From Bacteroides sp. An322 (GTDB lineage: Bacteria > Bacteroidota > Bacteroidia > Bacteroidales > Bacteroidaceae), in the NCBI RefSeq assembly GCF_002161765.1, contig NZ_NFIN01000012.1, positions 27,810-91,809 of the forward strand: 64,000 nt of DNA. The letters run 5' to 3'. A program made the position numbers and the translations under genes. This document shows, one piece after another, positions 27,127-37,423 of this stretch; positions within the stretch are counted from its first letter, which is position 1; every line of letters starts with the position of its first letter. Below the pieces are notes generated by a model that did no database searches, was not told the DNA's origin, and saw only the letters and a program-made list of their open reading frames with translations.

Positions 27127-28929
27127 TTACCATCCTGCATTTTGTTGCAGATTACTCCATTTCAACACCTCTGCATAAGGTATAGGACCGTAAGTCATAT
27201 AATCGCTGTAGTTTCGTCTTTCAACATCAATGACTTCATAAGTCAATGTTCCTCCGACTTGGTCAATTTCGATACCTTTAGCAGTTTCCGTCAAATCCAA
27301 TTGCCAACGACGCATATCCCAGAAGCGTTTGTTCTCAAAACAGAGTTCTATACGGCGTTCGTTACGAATCAATTCGCGCATCTGTTCCTTGCTTGCCGCA
27401 CATGCTTCCAAATATGGATCACCGTTGTCGACACCTACACCAGCACGTGAACGAATGGCTTTGATAACATCGTATGCCGAATAACCATGGCTTCCTGTAC
27501 CGGTTGGTCCCCATGCCTCATTAGCAGCTTCCGCATAATCCAAGAATATTTCCGTCATGCGGATACGTACCGGATAATGGAATTGGGTTGTATTGTATTG
27601 CGGATTCGGATTACAGTCACTACGCAACAGTTTCCGCATATAATACCCCGTGCGGGTAGAAGTACTCTGCCTGCCCAAGGCATCATTATTTGTGCCGTAT
27701 ACGCCGGTAATGATTTGTGTGTTGCTTGTGCCGTAAGTCGCACCGTTATACAAAATGTATTCGCTCAAGCGCGGGTCACGGTTTGTATACGGGTCATTGG
27801 GATCGTATTCAGAGTCTTTGTCATCAATGGGATAACCGTTTGCCATTGGGAATGCATCCACAAGATTTTGGGTAGGGTTGATACGTCCGTTTCCATACAA
27901 GGAAGGAGGGAAATTGTCTTTTTCCTGGTTCAAGCCCAAAGCATAATCTTCTGCACTGTTATCACGGTCGCCTCTCCAAAGGATTTCAGGTGGACAAGCT
28001 CCTGACCCCAATCCATCTATTTCAGCAGTATTCATAAACCACTTGTAACCATCCTCATCCATACCGCTTACACCACCGATCCGGTCAAGAACTACAGCTG
28101 CATAGTTTGCCGCATCTTCCCATGTCACTGTTGTACCGTCACTAAAAGCAGGACTTGCAGCTACTAACGTTATCTGAGCACGGATGGCTTCAGCGATGCG
28201 GGCAGTAATACGTCCACGCATGTGCGACCCGTTTACACGGTTATAATCACCGGCATTGGTCACGCCGATTTCCTGATACTTTTGCGGAATCTCTGCATTC
28301 GAGATGTCAGCGTAGTCTGCCGGAAGCAGTTCGATAGCCGCATTCAAGTCTTCCAACATCCAGTCTACGCATTCCTGATAAGTATTTCTCGGCAAATTAT
28401 AATTCGAGTTTACATCTTCAGGTTCTTTAATAATAGGAAGTCCCAGCAATTCGCCGTCTTCAGTCCAACCTCCATGTGCCAGCATCAAGAAATACATATT
28501 CAATGCACGCAAAGCATAAGCTTCGCCTTTCAATCTGTCTGAATACATTTGGTGTACTTTTTCATCCTCTGCCCATGCAATATCATCTACTTTCGACAAG
28601 AAAGTGTTGATGTATTGGATAGCGGCCCGGCATCCTTGCCACTTCGACATCGGGTCATTATTTGATGTCCACGAACCTGTTGCCATAGCCAGATACGTAT
28701 TTGCCCGGTCGTTTGTCACAGCATCGTCTGTAGCGACATCCGAAACAGATTTCGTATCATAGGGCAATAAGGAATAGGCATACCCCAATACGCCTTGTGC
28801 ATACGAAGGGTCGTCGTACATATTATCTTCGGAACGGTTGTTCTCCAATGCCGGCTCAAACATGTCGGTACACGAAGCCAACAGCGGAATCAGAACTCCA
28901 AAAGTCAGTATGTTTTTTATTAATTTCAT
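27127..28929 (-). CDS. xusD: SusD-like outer-membrane glycan-capture lipoprotein (second pair)
   Basis: This 600-residue lipoprotein (signal PLLASCTDMFEP) of the SusD/RagB family is an alpha-helical TPR scaffold lid that sits on its SusC partner and captures oligosaccharides. Typical landmarks are the N-terminal helices (about 40-230), the segment EPEDVNSNYNLPRNTYQECVDWMLEDL and the C-terminal ELIRNERRIELCFENKRFWDMRRW, which is diagnostic for the family. Pairs with the SusC-like gene 34 bp upstream. Confidence 0.95.
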   Translation of the reverse strand: MKLIKNILTFGVLIPLLASCTDMFEPALENNRSEDNMYDDPSYAQGVLGYAYSLLPYDTKSVSDVATDDAVTNDRANTYLAMATGSWTSNNDPMSKWQGCRAAIQYINTFLSKVDDIAWAEDEKVHQMYSDRLKGEAYALRALNMYFLMLAHGGWTEDGELLGLPIIKEPEDVNSNYNLPRNTYQECVDWMLEDLNAAIELLPADYADISNAEIPQKYQEIGVTNAGDYNRVNGSHMRGRITARIAEAIRAQITLVAASPAFSDGTTVTWEDAANYAAVVLDRIGGVSGMDEDGYKWFMNTAEIDGLGSGACPPEILWRGDRDNSAEDYALGLNQEKDNFPPSLYGNGRINPTQNLVDAFPMANGYPIDDKDSEYDPNDPYTNRDPRLSEYILYNGATYGTSNTQIITGVYGTNNDALGRQSTSTRTGYYMRKLLRSDCNPNPQYNTTQFHYPVRIRMTEIFLDYAEAANEAWGPTGTGSHGYSAYDVIKAIRSRAGVGVDNGDPYLEACAASKEQMRELIRNERRIELCFENKRFWDMRRWQLDLTETAKGIEIDQVGGTLTYEVIDVERRNYSDYMTYGPIPYAEVLKWSNLQQNAGW

Positions 28930-28963
28930 GCCATTTCAATTTTTAGTGTTCATATACTTTTTA

Positions 28964-31810
28964 TCAGAATGTCACTTTCACACCCAGATTATAGAATCGT
29001 GTCTGCGGTGCGCTTCCCACATTCATTTCCATGTGTTCGCGTTCTTTCGAGATAGTCAGCAAGTTTGAACCGCTGATATATGCCGAAAAGCCTTTTACAA
29101 ACGTGTTCTGCAAGAAACGTTTCGGAAGGTCATAGGTAATCTGTATCTTAGCCAAGTCGAAACGGTTGGCTTTATACATCCAGAAGTCTGATGTCTGGAA
29201 ATTGTTTGCGCCAGTTTCAGTAGTCAAACGCGGATAAGTAGCAGTAGCGGCAGTTTCCGGAGTCCAGCGGTCACGTACTACAGCCGAATACTTGCCGTCG
29301 CCATATACCCAATAGTAAGAACTGTTCTTCACGCCGTATGAGCCTATGCCAGCGGTACCCAAAGCAAAGAAAGTAAAGTCTTTCCATTTGGCAGTCAAGT
29401 TCAAACCGAAAGTGAAGGGCGAACCATACCAACCACCTTTACCTAAGTACACTTGGTCGTTGCTGTTAATAACGCCGTCACCGTTCTGGTCTTTGTATTT
29501 GATATCGCCCGGACGTACGGTGCCTCCGAATTGTTGTTCTGGAGAGTTTTCGATTTCTTCTTCACTTTGGAAGAATCCCAAACTTTCCAAGCCCCATATA
29601 CCATCCAACGGCTTTCCTTCACGGTTTTGGTAATCCCACTCGTTCACTTCACTGCGTTTAGTAGCCTTGGTGTCGTAGTAAGTTCCAGCTACGCCTAACG
29701 AGAAGTCCACTTCGCCGATTCGTTTATTGAAGTTCACGGCAAAATCGAAACCGATGCGGCGGTTGTTATCATTATTAATATAAGGTATAATAGAAGCTTC
29801 CGGATAGTAAGTGAAGAAGTAATTCGGGAAATTTACTTCCGGTCTTACCACATATCCTTCCATGGAATTGATGAAGAACGAAGCGTCTGCTGTAATCATC
29901 TTGTTCCACAACGAGGTATGTACATTAGCAGAAATTTCTTTCCGTTTTACAAAAGTCAGGTCTTCGTTGGCACCTCTGACAGACATTGTATATTGCTCCA
30001 AACTACCGTCGTACCAGCTCCATCCGTAAGCTTGTTGCCAAACCGCTTCGTACATATAGAAATCTGTTAAGTCGATGTCTTCGTTCAGGATGCTTCCGGA
30101 TACGCTGACTGTCAAATCGTCCACCACATCCGAATCAGCCAAGAATGATTCGTTACTTAACTTCCATCCCAATGTCAGTGACGGCGAGAAAGCATTGCGG
30201 TGTCCCGGAGCTAATTTGGCTGAATGTATCAATGCACCGCCAAAATCCATGTAATATTTCTGCTTGTAGTTATATCCTACCTGCAAAGCCAAATTCGCAT
30301 TGCAGACACGGTGATATTGTGCAGAAAGCGTCTGCTGATATCCCGAAGCAATCAACATCGCAGATACATTATGGTCATTAGCAAACGTGTTCTTGTAATC
30401 GAACCAGCCCGAGAAAGCAATAGTCCGGTTATCCGTACTTCCGCTGATGTTTTGTACACCCGACTTTTCGTCAGTACCTTCTTGTGTCAGTCCGACAATT
30501 ATGTCTTTGCCATCCGCATTCGACCATACTGGTGTATAGATAGCATACGAGTTGTTAAATGATGTGTTATAGGAAGTTGCATAATCCACCGCAAACAACG
30601 CATGGAATGAAAGCCCCTTCAATACCTTACTCAAATCCATATTCACACCCGTATCAAATTGGAATTGACGGCTGGTGTACTTGTTGCGTCCGGCAGCGTA
30701 ATAATCGGCAAAAATATTGGTCGGGTCAATCTGAGTTCCTGCCAAGAAATACTTGCCGTCAATAATGTTACCAGAAGCGTTTATCAAGTCCCAAGCTGCT
30801 GTTGCGTTCGGGTCAATATAACTCAACGGAATCAAAGGCGCAGCAAATTCCGGTCGGTTCGGACGGAAAGTTGAGGCTGCCGACCAATAATCTCCGATAG
30901 CACTTTTCGAATCGTAGAACGTAGCGTTGGCATTGATGTAAGCGTCAATGAAGTCATTGATGTTCACATCTACGTTACCACGGATGTTCAAGCGGCTGAC
31001 ACTGTTGTTTTCTGCTTCGCCGAACTTGAAAAAATCCCCCTGACGGTAATAACCGATATTACTGTAAAAACGTGCTCTTTTATTTCCTCCCGAAATCTCA
31101 GCTGTTACGTCTGAACGGTTATATGCTTTCTTAATGTAATCAGACGAATAGAAATTCATATTCGGATAACGGTAAGGATTTTCTCCAGACGCATGATTAT
31201 AGATATCCGTTTCGCTATACAGTGGGGAAAGTTTATCGTTCACACGCGCTTCGTTATACAAGGTCATATATTCTGCCGAACCTAAGTATTCGGGAAAACT
31301 CTTTGCTACATTAAATCCTGTATTAGCACGTACCTCCACTTTTAGTTTTTCTTCTTTACCGCGCTTGGTGGTAATCAATATAGCACCTTTCGCTGCCCGG
31401 CTTCCATACAATACGACCGCTTGCGCACTCTTTAAAAATGTAATCTGCGAGATTTCCGTCGGCAATACGTTGTTGGCATCACGAGGTACACCATCTACCA
31501 ATACCAAATAGCCGGCATTGTCACCATCCATCCCCCATAAGGAGTTACCGTTCCAACCGCCAACGTAGCCTTGCATATTGTCTAAACTATACGTATTATA
31601 GTTCTTTTCTGTCAACTTTTCCATGTCGACAACAGAAACGCCTCCCAGCAATTCACTCTGTGCTACCTTACGGTAAGCGATCTGCACTAACGGATCTTGT
31701 CCGTTATTCAATGAATCGGATTCATTCACTGCAACATCCTGTGCGTTTACGCATAAAGGCGAAGCTGCAAACATGGCGCATAGAATGAGTTTCGTTTGTA
31801 TATATTTCAT
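28964..31810 (-). CDS. xusC: SusC-like TonB-dependent transporter (second pair), without carboxypeptidase-like domain
   Basis: This 948-residue outer-membrane transporter has a signal peptide ending in CVNAQ and a short acidic N-terminus with a candidate TonB box (LVQIAYRK). The plug domain spans about 55-160 (LVLVDGVPRD, AVVLYGSRAAKGAILITTKRG) and a 22-strand barrel runs to the C-terminus, ending in YNLGVKVTF with the usual terminal Phe. It lacks the N-terminal CarboxypepD_reg-like domain that its partner XusA has. It imports oligosaccharides together with the SusD-like protein downstream. Confidence 0.95.
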   Translation of the reverse strand: MKYIQTKLILCAMFAASPLCVNAQDVAVNESDSLNNGQDPLVQIAYRKVAQSELLGGVSVVDMEKLTEKNYNTYSLDNMQGYVGGWNGNSLWGMDGDNAGYLVLVDGVPRDANNVLPTEISQITFLKSAQAVVLYGSRAAKGAILITTKRGKEEKLKVEVRANTGFNVAKSFPEYLGSAEYMTLYNEARVNDKLSPLYSETDIYNHASGENPYRYPNMNFYSSDYIKKAYNRSDVTAEISGGNKRARFYSNIGYYRQGDFFKFGEAENNSVSRLNIRGNVDVNINDFIDAYINANATFYDSKSAIGDYWSAASTFRPNRPEFAAPLIPLSYIDPNATAAWDLINASGNIIDGKYFLAGTQIDPTNIFADYYAAGRNKYTSRQFQFDTGVNMDLSKVLKGLSFHALFAVDYATSYNTSFNNSYAIYTPVWSNADGKDIIVGLTQEGTDEKSGVQNISGSTDNRTIAFSGWFDYKNTFANDHNVSAMLIASGYQQTLSAQYHRVCNANLALQVGYNYKQKYYMDFGGALIHSAKLAPGHRNAFSPSLTLGWKLSNESFLADSDVVDDLTVSVSGSILNEDIDLTDFYMYEAVWQQAYGWSWYDGSLEQYTMSVRGANEDLTFVKRKEISANVHTSLWNKMITADASFFINSMEGYVVRPEVNFPNYFFTYYPEASIIPYINNDNNRRIGFDFAVNFNKRIGEVDFSLGVAGTYYDTKATKRSEVNEWDYQNREGKPLDGIWGLESLGFFQSEEEIENSPEQQFGGTVRPGDIKYKDQNGDGVINSNDQVYLGKGGWYGSPFTFGLNLTAKWKDFTFFALGTAGIGSYGVKNSSYYWVYGDGKYSAVVRDRWTPETAATATYPRLTTETGANNFQTSDFWMYKANRFDLAKIQITYDLPKRFLQNTFVKGFSAYISGSNLLTISKEREHMEMNVGSAPQTRFYNLGVKVTF

Positions 31811-31843
31811 TGTTTCTGTCTTTAGTGTTAAACATTCGTTATA

Positions 31844-33790
31844 TTACCAACCCGGATTTTGTCCGAAATCAACATAAAGATATGTTTCATCATCGGGCAA
31901 CGGGAACCAATAATGTTTGGTACCGAACACACGGGTTAAAATCACTTCCTCCCGCCAGTTGGCAACTTCCGCATCTCTCGGATCGTTCTCTTTGAACCAT
32001 TCGTCACTTTCTACCCGAGTAAATTCTTGAGAAGTCTTTACCGTATAAGGATATTCTGTCAACAATAACCAACGTTGCAAATCGTTGAAACGGAACCCTT
32101 CGAACGAAAGTTCTACAGCGCGTTCACGACGAATTTCATCTAGGAGTTTTTCTCTGCTGGCTACGTAAGCAGCTCCTACATGCCCAGCACCACAACGGTC
32201 ACGGATTGTGTTGATTGCGTCTTCTGCTGTCTTAGAGAAATTGGATGCTTTGCCTGTAGCTCCGTTTATAGCAGCACACGCTTCCGCATACATCAAGTAA
32301 ATATCTGCCAAACGCATATAAGGCATATAGCAATGGTAAGCACCACCCCAAGCATAGTCCTGGTCATACTCGTTACAAGTATGGGGAACTATCTTTTGAA
32401 TGAAATACCCGGTACGGCTTGCATTTGAAACAGAACGCATCACACCGTCTGTTTGAAGGTCACAATAACGCAAATATTCCTGATCAGCAGGCATCGTTGA
32501 ATTGACATACTTGAACCCGTCAAATACAATATCGTGATAGAAACGAGGGTCACGGTCTTTGAACGGATGAGTCGGGTCAAATCCGGATTCCGGATCATCC
32601 AATGGAAGTCCATTAGCCATACCATACATATTTACCATATTGGCAGTCGGCTGATGAATGATGTTGTCGTGAGAAACCAAATTACCTACTTTAGGGCCAA
32701 ATGTTTTCGACATATTCCAGTTACTACCATTTCCATCGCTGGAAAGGCCACGGAAAATTGCCTCTACCGAGCCAGGCATCAACCAATTCTGACGTGTGGT
32801 ATAGAAAATGTCCGAATAACAAGATGAAGCATTCGAAGCACGTGTATGATTATAAATATCACTATAGTTGAATTCAGCCAAAGCATATTGAGTCTGGCCG
32901 CTTTCTACCAATGACAACAATTCGCCGAAAGCTTCTGCTGCCTTCCGGCAATATTCCTCATCGTAATTATAGGTCTGTGTACCACCTATCTGTGCGCCGT
33001 TTTTCATTAACGGGCTGCCTGCCCATAGATAGTTCTTTCCCAAATAGCCCAATGCCATAATCTTATTGATACGCAATTGGTTCTTACCTTGTGTCTGCTT
33101 TCCGACTGTAGTATCATCCCAATCAATAGGCAACAGGTCGGCTGCCCGACGGAAGTCTTCGGCTGCTTTATCGGCACATTCCTGATAACTTAAACGCGGC
33201 AATGTCATGTCTTCCGGATTGGAAGAGTCCAATACACGGTCGATATACGGCAGTCCTCCCCAATATTGCATCAATTCAAAATGCCACCATGCCCGGAAGA
33301 AATACAACTGCCCTGCAATCAAGTCACGTTCTTCTTCGGTAGCTGCTGTCATCTTGTCCAAATTGGCAAGTCCCACATTAGCCTTACGAATGCAATACCA
33401 CGAATGCGGCCATAACGAGTGGTTAAACTTGTCGGTAGAAGTAGGATTACTGGAACTTCTATACAGCCAGCATTGGTCATTCGTTTGCCATGCACGGAAG
33501 TTACCCAAGTCTACCTGGTGTGTCATGTGGGCATCACCTTCGGTATTGAATATCTCATCATCTCCCCAGTTCCAAGAAGCACAATAATTACATCTTTCCT
33601 TATCGGGAATGCAGTTATAGATTTCTTCAATGAAACCTTGGAAATTCATAAAATCCTTGAACGCTTCTTCGCTGGATACGGTAGAATCCGGTTCCTTATC
33701 CAAGTAATCTTGACAAGAAGTCAGGTTGACCGTTCCCAACAAAAAGAATGTACTGACAAACAGCCACGTTCTATATATTTTCTTTTCCAT
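31844..33790 (-). CDS. xusB: SusD-like outer-membrane glycan-capture lipoprotein (first pair)
   Basis: This 648-residue SusD/RagB protein has lipoprotein signal TVNLTSCQDYLDKEP. The CQDYLDKEPD start, the N-terminal TPR-type helices and LLDEIRRERAVELSFEGFRFNDLQRW near the C-terminus are family hallmarks. It ends in a FGQNPGW tail. It follows xusA after only 9 bp and should form the lid of that transporter. It may differ from xusD in preferred oligosaccharide length, as reported for tandem SusCD pairs in xylan loci; that is an inference here. Confidence 0.95.
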   Translation of the reverse strand: MEKKIYRTWLFVSTFFLLGTVNLTSCQDYLDKEPDSTVSSEEAFKDFMNFQGFIEEIYNCIPDKERCNYCASWNWGDDEIFNTEGDAHMTHQVDLGNFRAWQTNDQCWLYRSSSNPTSTDKFNHSLWPHSWYCIRKANVGLANLDKMTAATEEERDLIAGQLYFFRAWWHFELMQYWGGLPYIDRVLDSSNPEDMTLPRLSYQECADKAAEDFRRAADLLPIDWDDTTVGKQTQGKNQLRINKIMALGYLGKNYLWAGSPLMKNGAQIGGTQTYNYDEEYCRKAAEAFGELLSLVESGQTQYALAEFNYSDIYNHTRASNASSCYSDIFYTTRQNWLMPGSVEAIFRGLSSDGNGSNWNMSKTFGPKVGNLVSHDNIIHQPTANMVNMYGMANGLPLDDPESGFDPTHPFKDRDPRFYHDIVFDGFKYVNSTMPADQEYLRYCDLQTDGVMRSVSNASRTGYFIQKIVPHTCNEYDQDYAWGGAYHCYMPYMRLADIYLMYAEACAAINGATGKASNFSKTAEDAINTIRDRCGAGHVGAAYVASREKLLDEIRRERAVELSFEGFRFNDLQRWLLLTEYPYTVKTSQEFTRVESDEWFKENDPRDAEVANWREEVILTRVFGTKHYWFPLPDDETYLYVDFGQNPGW

Positions 33791-33799
33791 ATATCGCTT

Positions 33800-36700
33800 T
33801 TATAATGTAAACTTAATACCTAAATTATAACGTCTCACTGTAGGATATGCACCTAAGTAACCTGCACCGGACAGATTCGCTTCGCGGTCGTCCGGCATAC
33901 GGGTCCAAAGCCACAAGTTGTTTCCGTTCAGATAAATCTTCAAATTACGGATGCCTAATTTATGAATCCAACCACCATTGAATGTATAGGCAATTTCCGC
34001 ATTTTTCAAACGAATATAAGAACCGTCATACAAGTACTGGGTTCCATACGTATAATTGTTTGTTGAGGATGCGAATCTCGGAATAATGACTTCTGGATTG
34101 GCTTCATCTTTCGACCACCAGGTACCCGTATCGTATACAGTATTCAGTTTGCTGCCAAAGCTGGTAAGCGATACGTCACGGGTGACATTGGTTACTCCAT
34201 AGAATTGTACGAATGCGCTGAACCCTTTCCATTCGAATCCAATCGTTGCATTGTACGTATTTTGCGGTGTATTTGAATAACCATAAGGTGCAGAGTCTTT
34301 GTTATCGATAATACCGTCACCGTTAAAGTCAACAATGTAATAGTCGCCTACCAAACGCTGCGAGTCATTGGTGTCGTGTGCAGGACTACCGTACAATTGG
34401 TCTAAGTTTTGGATGAAACCATTATCAATATAAGAGGTGTATTGACCGATAGCATAACCTGCCGCTTTCTGGTAACTTGGACGCAACGGTTGGTCGTCTT
34501 TTTCAAGCACCTTGTTTTCTGCATGAGTCATGTTGAAGTTACCCCACAAACGCATTTGGTTCGGGAATACTTTATTGAGGCGTAATTCCAATTCATATCC
34601 TCTTGTTTTCACCCGACCAATATTAGCTGTAGGAGGTGTACCGCCAAAAAATGCAGGAACCGAACGGTCGCTACCTGTTACCAAAATGTCAGTACGTTCA
34701 TCGCGGAACACTTCTATCGTACCGGCAAGCAAGCCGTTTAAGAACGAATAGTCAACACCGAAGTTGAACTTCTTTACAGTTTCCCATTTTACGTCCGGAT
34801 TGCCAATGGCTGATTCGCGGAACCATGTGTACACACTGGTACCCTGATTCAAATCCATGTAAGCATTGCCTCCGTATGCCCATTGATTCATATACAACCA
34901 ACGGTTAGCTGAATTGAAGCGGTCGCCAAATACGTTATCATCACCGATTTCACCGTATGAAGCACGCACCTTCAGCATATCCAACCATTTCTTAGAGAAG
35001 TTCATGAACTTTTCTTCCGAAATCATCCAACCGATTGCGCCTGAATTAAAATAAGCGAAACGGTTTTCTTTGCTAAACTTATCTGAACCGTTGTAAGCGC
35101 CGTTGTATTCAATGAAATATTTGTCGGCATAATTATAGGTAACACGGAATGCCCAGTCTTCACGATAGATAGGCATCACACTACCTTTTGCCTCTTCCTG
35201 ACGGCTGAATACTCCCATGGCAGTCAAATCGTGCTTGCCAAACGTGCGTGCCCAATTCAACTGAATCTGATAATACAAATTACGTACAGTTTCACCGTCG
35301 CTCACTGCACCGTCTGCTGTAGACCATTTTATGCCTTGCATCCAATCGAATTTATTGTTTGCGTCATACGTATTCTTATAAGATACTTCGCCTGTATCCG
35401 GATTAATCCACTTATATTGGGCATCGTTATTCAAGTCATTGATACCACGTGAAGTTTCAACGAATACGTTATCCCACGAAATCAAAGCCCTTGCAGACAA
35501 TCCTTTGGTAATAAAGCTCAAATCTTGTTCTAACGTAAAGTCGGTATTGATACGGGTCGTAGTGCTTTCGTTTGTACCACCCAACGAAAGATTAGCTGCT
35601 GAGTTGGTTACATTAGATATATTCGGATAATATCCCCAGCTTCCGTCTGAATAAACGGGCAAGAACACGTCAGGCGCGATGTTGTAAGCACCTGCCCATT
35701 GCTGGCCAATAGACCATTCAGAAGCTCCGGTATTGTTCCACGGAGATTTACGTATACCGGTTGAACCTGCTAAATTAACCTTGAATACGGTAGTCTTTGT
35801 AATGTTGAAGTCAAGGTTACTACGTACGTTGATGCGGTCATAACCATAACCGGAATCATATCCACGGCCATTATCGTATACACGGAAAAGGTCACCTTCG
35901 TGTACATAGTCAGCAGAAGCAAAGTATTTTACGAATTCCGAACCACCGCTGATATTCAAATTTGCATTGTAAGAAATAGCCGAATCTTTAAACAACGCCT
36001 TCTGCCAGTCTACGTTCGGATAACGCTCGCGTTGTTCAACTGTGGTTTGATTGCGGTAGTTCTCGATAAATGCCTGCGGACGGATGTATGCCCATGATTC
36101 ATCTGGAGTCAAAACCAATTCATGTTCCAATGCTACGTTACGTGCCATCAAAGCATCATACGAATCGAGCTTATTCGGTAATTTTGACGGAGCTTTCAAT
36201 GTTGTGTTAAAACCGACGTCAATCTTAGCACCGCCTTCTTGACCTCGTTTTGTCGTGATTAAGATAACGCCATTCGCACCTTTCACACCGTAGACAGCTG
36301 TTGCAGAAGCATCCTTTAATACAGAAATTGATTCAACCGAACTGATATCAACCGAACTCATCGGACGTTCAATACCGTCGACCAATACCAACGGATCACT
36401 ATTGTTCCAAGAACTTGCACCACGAATTGTAATTTGAGGTTCTTCTTCACCGGGCATACCGGAACCTTGCACCGTAATCACACCCGGCAAGTTACCTGTC
36501 AACGCCGCACCGATATCGCTAATACCTGCTGCGCGTTCCAATACTTTTCCTGTTGTTTGCGTGATAGCACCTACCACACTTGCTTTTTTCTGTTGTCCGT
36601 AACCAACTACTACAACTTCCTCTAAGACTTCTGAGTCATCTTCTAATGTAATACTCATCAAGCCGTTGGTTTTCACTTTCACTTCTTTAGTCTTCATACC

Positions 36701-36952
36701 AATGTATGAAATCACTAGTACAGAATTGGCATTAGGCACATTTAATTGGAACCTACCATCCAAATCCGATATTGTCCCCATTGAAGTACTGCCTTTCACA
36801 ACAACAGACGCTCCAATGACCGTTTCACCATTCCCGTCAAGAATGACACCTTGTACGGGTATTCCTTGCTGTGCCCATATCGGCAAGCTGCTAAGTAGCA
36901 TTAGCATAAGCAGGAAAGGAATCTTTCGAATGTTTCTTTTTGGGTTTTCCAT
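33800..36952 (-). CDS. xusA: SusC-like TonB-dependent transporter (first pair)
   Basis: This 1050-residue transporter is the first gene of the xylan operon. It has a signal peptide (LLSSLPIWAQQ), a CarboxypepD_reg-like domain (about 32-108; GVILDGNGETVIGASVVVKG), TonB box EEVVVVGYGQ, a plug (about 120-235; LVLVDGIERP, ATAVYGVKGANGVILITTKRG) and a beta-barrel ending YNLGIKFTL. It powers import of bulky xylo-oligosaccharides using TonB. The mRNA leader is about 200 nt, counted from the promoter at 37167-37196. No anti-sigma-interacting N-terminal extension is present, so control through a linked ECF sigma system is unlikely. Confidence 0.96.
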   Translation of the reverse strand: MENPKRNIRKIPFLLMLMLLSSLPIWAQQGIPVQGVILDGNGETVIGASVVVKGSTSMGTISDLDGRFQLNVPNANSVLVISYIGMKTKEVKVKTNGLMSITLEDDSEVLEEVVVVGYGQQKKASVVGAITQTTGKVLERAAGISDIGAALTGNLPGVITVQGSGMPGEEEPQITIRGASSWNNSDPLVLVDGIERPMSSVDISSVESISVLKDASATAVYGVKGANGVILITTKRGQEGGAKIDVGFNTTLKAPSKLPNKLDSYDALMARNVALEHELVLTPDESWAYIRPQAFIENYRNQTTVEQRERYPNVDWQKALFKDSAISYNANLNISGGSEFVKYFASADYVHEGDLFRVYDNGRGYDSGYGYDRINVRSNLDFNITKTTVFKVNLAGSTGIRKSPWNNTGASEWSIGQQWAGAYNIAPDVFLPVYSDGSWGYYPNISNVTNSAANLSLGGTNESTTTRINTDFTLEQDLSFITKGLSARALISWDNVFVETSRGINDLNNDAQYKWINPDTGEVSYKNTYDANNKFDWMQGIKWSTADGAVSDGETVRNLYYQIQLNWARTFGKHDLTAMGVFSRQEEAKGSVMPIYREDWAFRVTYNYADKYFIEYNGAYNGSDKFSKENRFAYFNSGAIGWMISEEKFMNFSKKWLDMLKVRASYGEIGDDNVFGDRFNSANRWLYMNQWAYGGNAYMDLNQGTSVYTWFRESAIGNPDVKWETVKKFNFGVDYSFLNGLLAGTIEVFRDERTDILVTGSDRSVPAFFGGTPPTANIGRVKTRGYELELRLNKVFPNQMRLWGNFNMTHAENKVLEKDDQPLRPSYQKAAGYAIGQYTSYIDNGFIQNLDQLYGSPAHDTNDSQRLVGDYYIVDFNGDGIIDNKDSAPYGYSNTPQNTYNATIGFEWKGFSAFVQFYGVTNVTRDVSLTSFGSKLNTVYDTGTWWSKDEANPEVIIPRFASSTNNYTYGTQYLYDGSYIRLKNAEIAYTFNGGWIHKLGIRNLKIYLNGNNLWLWTRMPDDREANLSGAGYLGAYPTVRRYNLGIKFTL

Positions 36953-37166
36953 TAATTCTTCTTAGCTTTTAAAGTTATACAACTTCTTTTTTAACTCTAT
37001 TTTTTTGTTCTCTTTTGACATGAGTGTCTTAACCGTCATCGTAAAATTGTGTGTTCATACTTTTTATTTATTAAAAATGGTCTTTGCGCTTCTTTTTGGT
37101 TATGTGTTTTTATAGCCTGATTAAAAAAGATGGCAGTTAATAATGTTTTTATAAATTTGGTGTTTA

Positions 37167-37196
37167 CAAATATACTGTAGAAAGCGGAAAAGTCAA
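37167..37196 (-). promoter_or_regulatory. Main promoter of the xylan utilisation operon
   Basis: On the minus strand TTG (37196-37194), a 19-base spacer and TATATTTG (37174-37167) fit the Bacteroides promoter. It leaves an untranslated leader of about 200 nt before xusA. A perfect inverted repeat adjoins it upstream. Confidence 0.8.
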
Positions 37197-37200
37197 GCCC

Positions 37201-37236
37201 AAAATGTAACATGTTTTATCATGTATGTTACATTTT
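37201..37236. promoter_or_regulatory. Candidate operator of the xylan operon: 12-bp perfect inverted repeat
   Basis: AAAATGTAACAT (37201-37212) and ATGTTACATTTT (37225-37236) are exact reverse complements separated by 12 bp. The half-site TGTAACAT appears a third time at 37263-37270. The palindrome begins 5 bp upstream of the -33 element, a typical place for an activator such as a hybrid two-component (HTCS) regulator. The regulator itself is not in the window. Confidence 0.75.
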
Positions 37237-37423
37237 TGCTCGAAAAACGTGTGTTTGTGCTTTGTAACATGGAAAATAGAGGGAGAAAGAGGGAAGAAAA
37301 GCCAAAAGCATTATCCGGACAAAGGTAATAAATGTTGGTGAAAATTGGTTGCAAACGTGAAAAATACCGCTTCTTTTTTCACATTATTTTAGCTAAATAA
37401 AGTCCGGTTTTTTACATTTGTTT

